Assembly (NCBI GenBank): GCA_027451445.1
Contig: DAIDJG010000540.1
Coordinates: 17,741-81,740 of the forward strand
Length of the DNA: 64,000 nt
Source of the DNA: Singulisphaera sp.
GTDB lineage: Bacteria > Planctomycetota > Planctomycetia > Isosphaerales > Isosphaeraceae
Reading direction: 5' to 3'
The notes below the pieces were generated by a model. That model was not told the origin of the DNA. It saw only the letters and a program-made list of their open reading frames with translations, and did no database searches. A program made the position numbers and the translations under genes. Below, piece after piece: positions 49,689-56,088 of the stretch; within the stretch, counting starts at the first letter, position 1; every line of letters starts with the position of its first letter.

Positions 49689-50267
49689 TCAACGAAACCT
49701 TCGAATGTAGTCGATCCCTGCCGCAAAGCTGAGTCCGGATGCGATCACGAACATGGCCTGGCGGCCGTATGTGGTGAAAAGCAGAGTCAGCAAGAAGATC
49801 AGTTGCGCTGCCGTCGCGCATTTGCCCAGGAACGAGGGCGGCATGCGCCGAACCGCAGATGGTCCTTGACGGAGCACAACCCATGACGCACCCCCGATCA
49901 CGATGATATCGCGTGACATCACCAGGAGAAGTTGTCCCAGCGTCACGGCACCCTCGGTCACGAGTGTGACCAGTACGGCGGACAAGAACACCTTGTCGGC
50001 AATCGGGTCGAGAAGCCGACCTGTGGTGCTCGTGATTTGAAGGAGCCGGGCAATCTGTCCGTCGAGGATCTCGGTCAACACCGCGATCACGAGGACGATC
50101 AGTCGCCACGGAGCGGGGATCCAAGGGAAGGCCAGCCCCAGCACGAGCCGAATTACGGTCAATGCATTCGGAACGAGCCCGATGATCGGTGGCCGACTTT
50201 GCACGCGTTGGACTCTCGTTTGAGACGCAGCGCCGAGACAATTCCGCAGCAGACGATCAGTGACCAT
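49689..50267 (-). CDS. CDP-alcohol phosphatidyltransferase family protein
   Basis: 192 residues from the ATG at 50267, 11 nt after the ATPase stop. Several TM helices. The CDP-alcohol motif DxxDGxxAR(x8)GxxxDxxxD is present as E66-IL-D69-G-QI-A-R-(x8)-G83-RLL-D87-PIA-D91. The first metal-binding Asp is therefore Glu, and the other three acids are intact. Family members such as PgsA make phospholipid headgroups. The substituted residue and position next to a metal ATPase leave the exact substrate open. Probably co-transcribed with the ATPase. Confidence 0.83.
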   Translation of the reverse strand: MVTDRLLRNCLGAASQTRVQRVQSRPPIIGLVPNALTVIRLVLGLAFPWIPAPWRLIVLVIAVLTEILDGQIARLLQITSTTGRLLDPIADKVFLSAVLVTLVTEGAVTLGQLLLVMSRDIIVIGGASWVVLRQGPSAVRRMPPSFLGKCATAAQLIFLLTLLFTTYGRQAMFVIASGLSFAAGIDYIRRFR

Positions 50268-50277
50268 CGACGTGGCA

Positions 50278-52263
50278 TTATGAGGCCGCGGCGCGATCCG
50301 AGGTCGCAACGCTCTCAGCGGGCGGTGATTCCCACAACAGCCTCAGTCCGTTCAGAACCACGAGTAACGTGCTCCCCTCATGCCCCACAACGCCCATCCA
50401 GAGTGGCAAACCAAAGAACGAGGCGAGTACCAGCAGACCAATCATACCGAAGGCGAAGGCCAGATTCTGGTGGACCCGACGTCGGGCGCGACGACTCAGC
50501 CAGACGGCGAAGGACAGAGCCCGGAGATCATCGCGGATGAGGACCACGTCGGCGACCTCCAGCGCGACGTCGGTGCCGGCTGCCCCCATGGCGATCCCGA
50601 CGTGTGCCGTAGCGAGCGACGGGGCGTCGTTGACTCCGTCGCCGATCATTGCGAGGAGGTGTCCGGAGTTCATCAGACGCTGAAGTTCCAGCACCTTTTC
50701 GTCGGGCATGAGGCCGGCCCGCACGTCGTCTGCGCCGACCTGGTCGGCGATGGCGCGGGCAATGCGCGCGTGGTCGCCTGTCAGGATCAGGATCCGCGCA
50801 ATCCCCGCGCGTTTCAGGGCCGCAAGCGCCGGTGCCGCATCGGGACGGGGCTGGTCGGACACGGCGATCACGCCGCCCGTCCGGGCGGCATCGCCGTCGA
50901 CGAGCACGATCAGTGCCGTCTGTCCCGCGTCGCGCACGCGCGCAGCCGTGGCGGTCAGCTCGTGCGGTACGCGCTTGCCATGCGCTTCGAAGAGGGACTC
51001 GCGACCGATGCCAACCCATAGGCCATCCGCACGCGCATGGGCTCCCTGCCCCGTGTGTGCCTCGAAATCGGCGATCTCACACAGGGGGGTGCCGCGTCGT
51101 GCCGCTTCGTTGGCTACCGCCTCGGCCAGGTGATGTTCGCTCTGTCGCTCCACGGACGCCGCCAGGCTCAGGAGTCGATTCTCATCGGTGTCCTCCATTG
51201 CCCAGACCGAGGTGACGACCGGTCTGCCGGGAGTGATGGTGCCCGTCTTGTCGAATGCGACGTTGTCAACGCGCCCGAGCATTTCCAGGTGAGCACCCCC
51301 CTTGAAGAGCACCCCCTGCCGCGCCGCGCGTGCGATGGCCGAGAGCAGCACGGCCGGAGTGCCTATTACTACCGCGCACGGTGACGCAACGACGAGCATC
51401 ACCATCGCGTGGTAAAACGAGTCGGGAAACCCTTCCCGGTGCAAGAACCACGCGCCGATGAAGACGAACGCAGATGCGAGGAGCACGCCTGCGACGTACG
51501 GTCCGCGCCAGCCCTCGATGAGCAGTTGCGCTGCCGTTTTACTGGCCTGAGCATCCCGGACCAGGCGGACGATCCGTTCGAGCGTGGTGTCAGCCACGGC
51601 CCGTGTCATCCGGACTACGGGGCTGCCTCGGCCGTTGATGGTGCCCGCGAAGACAAGGCTTCCCACCGGCTTGGAAACGGGCTCGCTCTCACCAGTCAAC
51701 GTGGACTCGTCGGCCCAGGTCTCTCCCTCGATCACCTCGCCGTCAACGGGAAAACGTTCGCCGGGTCGGACGCGGATCAGGTCGCCGACGCTCAATGACT
51801 CGACCGTTACACCATGCTCGGCGCCGTCGCGGATGAGACATGCCTCTCGAGGCCGGAGCCGAATGAGCGCATCGATCGACCGGGTTGTCCGATACATCGC
51901 ATAGGCTTCGAGCGTGTTGCTGAGCGAGAACAGGAAGAGCAGAACCGCCCCCTCGCCCCAGTCGCCCAGGATCGCTGTTCCCACTGCCGCGAAGATCATG
52001 AGGAGGTCGATGGTGAGCCGTCGTCTCACCAACTCTGTGGCCGCCACCAGAGTCGTCATCGTGCCGCCAGCGAGGTACGAAAGGACATACAGCGCAGTTG
52101 ACGCCTGCCCCGGCCCGACTGCCCACGCGGCCAGTCCGAACGCGGCGCAGAGAACGGTCGCCAGCGCCGCGTTGAGCGGCGGAGCTTTCCCTGGCGTCCC
52201 GCCCGTCTTGGGCGCCGGGGTCGCCGGCGCGATCTTCTCCGAGTTCAAGAGATCGGTCGTCAA
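50278..52263 (-). CDS. P1B-4-like heavy-metal transporting P-type ATPase
   Basis: 661 residues. No N-terminal heavy-metal-associated (GMTCxxC) domain is present. P-type motifs: TGES (190-193), phosphorylation motif DKTGT (338-342), hinge GDGVNDAP (541-548). The metal-selectivity motif in the TM helix is SPC (294-296) instead of CPC, and the last core helix carries HEGST (628-632), close to the HEGGT of Co2+/Fe2+-exporting P1B-4 ATPases (CtpD/CoaT). The nucleotide-domain HP locus reads SEHHLA (375-380) instead of SEHPLA. It likely exports Co2+ or Fe2+. Its 5' side carries an orphan terminator and a candidate promoter (see 52426-52465). Confidence 0.9.
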   Translation of the reverse strand: MTTDLLNSEKIAPATPAPKTGGTPGKAPPLNAALATVLCAAFGLAAWAVGPGQASTALYVLSYLAGGTMTTLVAATELVRRRLTIDLLMIFAAVGTAILGDWGEGAVLLFLFSLSNTLEAYAMYRTTRSIDALIRLRPREACLIRDGAEHGVTVESLSVGDLIRVRPGERFPVDGEVIEGETWADESTLTGESEPVSKPVGSLVFAGTINGRGSPVVRMTRAVADTTLERIVRLVRDAQASKTAAQLLIEGWRGPYVAGVLLASAFVFIGAWFLHREGFPDSFYHAMVMLVVASPCAVVIGTPAVLLSAIARAARQGVLFKGGAHLEMLGRVDNVAFDKTGTITPGRPVVTSVWAMEDTDENRLLSLAASVERQSEHHLAEAVANEAARRGTPLCEIADFEAHTGQGAHARADGLWVGIGRESLFEAHGKRVPHELTATAARVRDAGQTALIVLVDGDAARTGGVIAVSDQPRPDAAPALAALKRAGIARILILTGDHARIARAIADQVGADDVRAGLMPDEKVLELQRLMNSGHLLAMIGDGVNDAPSLATAHVGIAMGAAGTDVALEVADVVLIRDDLRALSFAVWLSRRARRRVHQNLAFAFGMIGLLVLASFFGLPLWMGVVGHEGSTLLVVLNGLRLLWESPPAESVATSDRAAAS

Positions 52264-52425
52264 GATCGTCTCCTATCACATCAAGAAAAGTCGCTGCGTT
52301 CGGAACGTACTTCGCCCGATGTCATGCCTTGGCGACGTAAACGCCGGCGGCCGGTGGTCGTCTGGGCTTCAATCGCTCCGCGACGCCGGAGGTTGCCCGC
52401 AAGGAGCCAGCACCACGACGCAAGC

Positions 52426-52465
52426 AAAAAAAAATCCCCACCGCACGGACTTATGTGCGATGGGG
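52426..52465 (-). terminator. Rho-independent terminator with no coding gene upstream of it
   Basis: On the minus strand a hairpin at 52465-52436 (stem TGGGG, mismatch, CGCAC; loop 8 nt; 10 paired bases with one A-C mismatch) is followed by nine U's (the A-run at 52426-52434 on plus). It is oriented toward the ATPase start at 52263, about 165 nt downstream, and the only coding sequence behind it is the plus-strand oxidoreductase. It must end an sRNA or act in the ATPase leader. Confidence 0.75.
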
Positions 52466-52509
52466 CCATCTTGACTCGAATTCCGTCACCCATCACGAGT
52501 GACTCAGCC

Positions 52510-52546
52510 ACCAACCAATCTATCCCATCCGCTGTCAAAACTGCAA
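52510..52546 (-). promoter_or_regulatory. Candidate sigma70-type promoter for the leader or sRNA
   Basis: Minus strand TTGCAG (52546-52541) and TAGATT (52522-52517) are spaced by 18 nt, placing a start near 52510. Transcription would reach the terminator at 52426 after about 85 nt. The -10 has 4 of 6 consensus bases and the -35 also 4 of 6. Confidence 0.35.
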
Positions 52547-52721
52547 GTTGGAATCTCGCACAGATCGATTGCACGCCACTGGACCAATTCTGATGCTCGC
52601 CCCAACCCCCTCGTGCCCGGGACGCCTGGCACGGTACCATGATTCTCCGGTGTGTTTTCAAAGAAGCGGGTCGGCTGCACAACGAACGACACCACACACG
52701 CTTGGACGGAGGGAAACAATT

Positions 52722-54005
52722 ATGGCAGACATCCACAAAAGCTCGAGCCGCCGCGCGTTTCTCCAGGGCGTCGCCGGTGCGAGCGTGCTCGCGGGCTTCC
52801 CGGCGATCGTCCCGGGGCGAGCGTTTGGAGCGAACGAGCGCGTGCAGGTGGGATTCGTCGGGGTCAAAAACCAGGGGACGAGCAATCTCAAGGCGTTGAT
52901 GAAAAACGCCGCCGCAGTCTGCGACGTCGACAAGGATGTGCTCGCAAAGGCACAAGCGCTCGTTGAGAAACAGGCGGGGCGCTCTGTCGAGGGGTTCTCC
53001 GACTACCGCAAGCTGCTTGACCGGAAAGATATCGACGCGGTGCTGGTCACGACGCCGGACCACTGGCATGCGTTGATCACGATTAACGCGTGCGAGGCGG
53101 GGAAGGACGTCTACTGCGAGAAGCCGTTGAGCCTGACGATCGCCGAAGGGCGTGCGATGGTTGAGGCTGCGCGAAAACATGAACGGGTCGTGCAGACCGG
53201 CAGCCAACAGCGCTCGGATGATCGCTTTCGCCTGGCGTGTGAGCTGGTGCGGAACGGCCGCATCGGGAAGGTGAAGCAAGTGCTCGTGGGTCTTCCCGGG
53301 GTCAACTTCGCCGGGCCGGCCGTGCCCGACACCGCGCCTCCGCCCGAGCTGGATTACGACTTCTGGCTCGGACCGGCACCGAAGCGGGCTTACAATCCCA
53401 AGCATGTGCACTACAACTTCCGTTTCTTCTGGGACTATTCCGGCGGTCAGATGACCAACTTCGGCGCCCACCATCTCGACATCGCTCAGTGGGCCCTTGG
53501 GCGTGATGAGTCGGGGCCGTCATCGATCGAAGCAACGGCCCAGTTCCAGAAGGACGGCTGGTACGAAGTGCCGGAGTCGAGCCGGGTGGTCTTCACCTAC
53601 GATGACGGAATCGTCATCGTCTGCGAACAGGGGATCAGCGGCGGGACCCGGCAGGGCGTTACGTTCGAGGGCTCGGAAGGCACGCTCTACGTCACGCGCG
53701 GCAAGATCGAGTCGACTCCCGCCGACATCGTCAAGCAGCCGCTCGCGGCAAGCGGCGTGCACCTTTATGAAAGCAAGAACCACCACGCCAACTGGCTCGA
53801 CTGCATCAAGAGCCGCAAGAAGCCGATCGCCGACGTGGCGATCGGGCACCGCTCTGCGACGGTGTGCCATCTGGGCAACATTGCGGTGCGCACAGGCCGC
53901 AAGATCCAATGGGATCCCGTGAAGGAGCAGATCGTGGGCGATTCCGAGGCCGCCGGCATGGTCAAACGGCCGTATCGGAGCCCCTGGAGGCTTGAAGAAG
54001 CTTAA
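52722..54005 (+). CDS. Tat-exported Gfo/Idh/MocA family oxidoreductase
   Basis: 427 residues from the ATG at 52722, with GGAGGGAAA upstream. A longer frame is rejected. Tat signal: SSRRAFLQGVAGASVLAG. Rossmann fold: VQVGFVGVKNQG, then VCDVDKDVLAKAQ. Catalytic region: YCEKPLSLTIAEGRAM with the family's EKP lysine. Further motifs are MTNFGAHHLDIAQWALG and HHANWLDCIKSRKKPIAD. Planctomycetes hold dozens of these proteins, several acting on sugars or sugar derivatives in the periplasm. The substrate is unknown. Confidence 0.92.
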   Translation: MADIHKSSSRRAFLQGVAGASVLAGFPAIVPGRAFGANERVQVGFVGVKNQGTSNLKALMKNAAAVCDVDKDVLAKAQALVEKQAGRSVEGFSDYRKLLDRKDIDAVLVTTPDHWHALITINACEAGKDVYCEKPLSLTIAEGRAMVEAARKHERVVQTGSQQRSDDRFRLACELVRNGRIGKVKQVLVGLPGVNFAGPAVPDTAPPPELDYDFWLGPAPKRAYNPKHVHYNFRFFWDYSGGQMTNFGAHHLDIAQWALGRDESGPSSIEATAQFQKDGWYEVPESSRVVFTYDDGIVIVCEQGISGGTRQGVTFEGSEGTLYVTRGKIESTPADIVKQPLAASGVHLYESKNHHANWLDCIKSRKKPIADVAIGHRSATVCHLGNIAVRTGRKIQWDPVKEQIVGDSEAAGMVKRPYRSPWRLEEA

Positions 54006-54050
54006 ATCCATGGCCCGCCGACACGCGGCCGGTTTGTACGGTCTTTTTCG

Positions 54051-54079
54051 TTGACAACCCGGCTGAGGCCCGGCAAAGT
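54051..54079 (+). promoter_or_regulatory. Candidate promoter of the retron RNA
   Basis: A consensus -35 hexamer TTGACA (54051-54056) is followed 17 nt later by CAAAGT (54074-54079), a weak -10 with 3 of 6 consensus bases. The implied start near 54086 falls just upstream of the a1 arm at 54090, which fits the proposed RNA. Confidence 0.4.
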
Positions 54080-54089
54080 GATCACCTGA

Positions 54090-54306
54090 GCGAGGAAGGC
54101 CTGCTTCCGAGACCGTTTTGCTGCGGTGTTCCGCCGTGGTTGAGCTTGCCTCCGAGATTGCTTCCCCAAGCGCGTTGTTCTTATGGCCCGGCGCCCCCGG
54201 CGGACGTCGGGCTGAGGCAACCGTTGTTCCCGGCGTCCGCCGGGGGCGCCGGGCCTCGGTGAACGCACTTGGTCGTCGCCTCGAAGTCGGAAACGGCCTT
54301 CCTCGC
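54090..54306 (+). ncRNA. Candidate retron msr-msd RNA
   Basis: The arms GCGAGGAAGGCC (54090-54101, a1) and GGCCTTCCTCGC (54295-54306, a2) are exact reverse complements. Six more bases (54075-54080 with 54306-54311) can pair nearby. Between them lie a short-stem region with small hairpins (about 54118-54175, msr-like) and a very strong hairpin at 54185-54255 (msd-like). The second arm ends 26 nt before the RT start codon. Retron RNAs fold this way: a1/a2 ends pair, a guanosine next to a1 primes, and the msd hairpin is reverse transcribed. The msr boundaries and the branching G (perhaps 54103 or 54090) are inference. Confidence 0.6.
54185..54255 (+). repeat. Long hairpin with 27-bp stem (msd candidate)
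   Basis: Arms 54185-54206 and 54234-54255 are 22-nt perfect reverse complements. The stem continues inward with one G-U pair (54207/54233) and four more pairs (54208-54211 with 54229-54232), leaving a 17-nt loop. It is very GC-rich. Alternative: a dispersed palindromic element that happens to lie upstream of the RT. Confidence 0.85.
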
Positions 54307-54332
54307 ACTTTCGCACGACTCGCAACGCCCTG

Positions 54333-56006
54333 ATGCCGATCATGAATCTCTTCGAACGCCTGCTTCAGTTCTTGTTCGGCGGCCGTTCGAGGGCCGAAGA
54401 AACCTCCGGCACGGTTTTCACCACCGAACCAATCCGTCAGCCTGGTGCAGAGCGAACAACGTCAGCGGACCCATTGCCAGACGCGTCGGCCGACCCCTAT
54501 TTCACGGCCGCTTCCACCGCGCCCCCGCCGCCCAAATCGAAGCCAAAGCCCGGCGGATCACTTGGGCTCGACGCCGCGGCTTACCTGCCGATCAGCCGTC
54601 AGGAGATCAAGGACGCGGCTCAGGGGCAGTCACTGCTTCGAAACCCCTGGTTCGGACGGCGGGATATCATCCCCCCGGCGGATGACTTGCGGACGAGCTT
54701 GATCGACCGTGCGATGGTCACGCACGGCTTGCTCTCGCCAGAACAACTTCGTGAGATTCACGACGTCGGCGCGAGGATGGACGAGATCAAGCCAACTGTC
54801 GCCGCGCTCGAACACAAGGCGACGCTCGTCGGTGAGGCCGCGGTCCAGGCCGATCGTGAAGCGCGCGACAGGCTGAAGGCGTTGAAGAAGGCCGAGGCGG
54901 TGGCGCGTCGTGAGCGCCGGGCGGCGGCGATCGCGTATCAGCGAGCGACGGATATTCGGTTCCTCGGCCGAGGGGTTAGCGCGGGTCTGGCGGATCGCCG
55001 TAGCGACGTCGGCAAGCTTGCGGAGAACGGAGTCCCGGCGCTGAGCACGCCCGCGGATCTAGCGCAGGCGATGGGGCTGTCGGTCCCGAAACTGCGCTGG
55101 CTGGCGTTTCACAACGAGGCCGCAACACGGATTCATTATGTTCAATTCGACGTGCCGAAGAAGAGCGGGGGCGTGCGGACGCTCAGCGCTCCGCATAAGG
55201 CGCTCGCGGACGCGCAGCGCTGGGTGTTTAGAGAAATCGTCGGCAAACTTTCGGTTGAAGAATGCGCGCACGGATTCGTGACGGGTCGAAGCATCGTCAG
55301 CAACGCTTCGCAGCACTGCGGCCGGGCGGTTGTACTGAACATGGACCTCGAAGGCTTTTTCCCAAGCATCGGCTGGCCGAGGGTGAGGCGCGTCTTTGAG
55401 CGGCTCGGATACTCGCCGGCGGTGGCTTTGATCCTGGCGCTGTTGTGCACCGAATGCCCGCGCCGCAAGGTTATATATGACGGGGTGACTTATCACGTCG
55501 CAACCGGCCCGCGGGGTTTGCCCCAGGGCGCCTGCACGAGTCCCGGCTTGTCGAACCTGGTCGCACGCCGGCTGGACAGGCGGCTGGGAGGACTCGCCGC
55601 CAAACTGGGTCTCACGTACACGCGGTATGCCGACGATCTCACGTTTTCGGGCGACGAGACATTCGAGGGTCGCGTCGGGTACGTCATGGCCCGCGTACGA
55701 CACATCGCGCACGAAGAGGGGTTTGCGGTCAACGAGGGCAAGAGCCGGGTTCTCCGCCGAAGTGCCGCGCAGATGGTGACCGGGCTCGTGGTGAACGATC
55801 GGCCCGGGGTTTGTCGCGCGGAGGTCCGCAGATTGAGGGCCATCCTCCATCGCGCGCGGGTGGAGGGTCTGGAACAACAGAATCGCGCAGGGCATCCGAA
55901 CTTCGCCGCCTGGCTGCGGGGCAAGATCGCGTTCGTGCAAATGGCGCGGCCCGAGGCCGGCGCGAAGCTGCGGGCGGAGCTGGAATCACTTCTCGGGCGT
56001 GAGTGA
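54333..56006 (+). CDS. Retron-type reverse transcriptase with about 240-residue N-terminal extension
   Basis: 557 residues from the ATG at 54333; an ATG at 54342 is also possible. RT core about 265-500: PKKSGGVRTLSAP, GFVTGRSIVSNASQH (314-328) with the retron NAxxH motif, NMDLEGFFPSIGWPR (first catalytic Asp), GPRGLPQGACTSP (392-404), RYADDLTFSG with YADD at 432-435, and VTG (482-484), the retron Y-region motif. There is no maturase, endonuclease or DGR feature. Residues 1-240 contain a Pro-rich linker (60-75) and a helical, probably coiled-coil segment (about 140-205). From memory the core resembles myxobacterial retron RTs. It should make msDNA from the upstream RNA. Confidence 0.9.
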   Translation: MPIMNLFERLLQFLFGGRSRAEETSGTVFTTEPIRQPGAERTTSADPLPDASADPYFTAASTAPPPPKSKPKPGGSLGLDAAAYLPISRQEIKDAAQGQSLLRNPWFGRRDIIPPADDLRTSLIDRAMVTHGLLSPEQLREIHDVGARMDEIKPTVAALEHKATLVGEAAVQADREARDRLKALKKAEAVARRERRAAAIAYQRATDIRFLGRGVSAGLADRRSDVGKLAENGVPALSTPADLAQAMGLSVPKLRWLAFHNEAATRIHYVQFDVPKKSGGVRTLSAPHKALADAQRWVFREIVGKLSVEECAHGFVTGRSIVSNASQHCGRAVVLNMDLEGFFPSIGWPRVRRVFERLGYSPAVALILALLCTECPRRKVIYDGVTYHVATGPRGLPQGACTSPGLSNLVARRLDRRLGGLAAKLGLTYTRYADDLTFSGDETFEGRVGYVMARVRHIAHEEGFAVNEGKSRVLRRSAAQMVTGLVVNDRPGVCRAEVRRLRAILHRARVEGLEQQNRAGHPNFAAWLRGKIAFVQMARPEAGAKLRAELESLLGRE

Positions 56007-56043
56007 CGGTGCGTAGAAGTGAACAACGCATCGATAATGGGCG

Positions 56044-56079
56044 TTCGCTCCACAAAAGCACGTGCTCTTGTGGAGCGAA
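56044..56079. repeat. 36-nt near-perfect palindrome between convergent genes
   Basis: Each half is 18 nt (56044-56061 and 56062-56079). The only mismatch is A56056 with C56067. It lies 38 nt after the RT stop and 10 nt before the stop of the convergent surface-protein gene. It may be a bidirectional terminator or protein-binding palindrome. No T-run follows on either strand. Confidence 0.8.
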
Positions 56080-56088
56080 AGCCGACTC

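Noticed and set aside
52281..53474. 397-residue minus-strand frame across the ATPase leader and oxidoreductase gene
   Set aside because: It covers a conserved Gfo/Idh/MocA gene and has no family motif. The terminator at 52426-52465 would also lie inside it.
54333..56006. Group II intron or diversity-generating retroelement
   Set aside because: The RT lacks maturase and endonuclease domains and has retron NAxxH and VTG motifs. No template/variable repeat pair was seen nearby.
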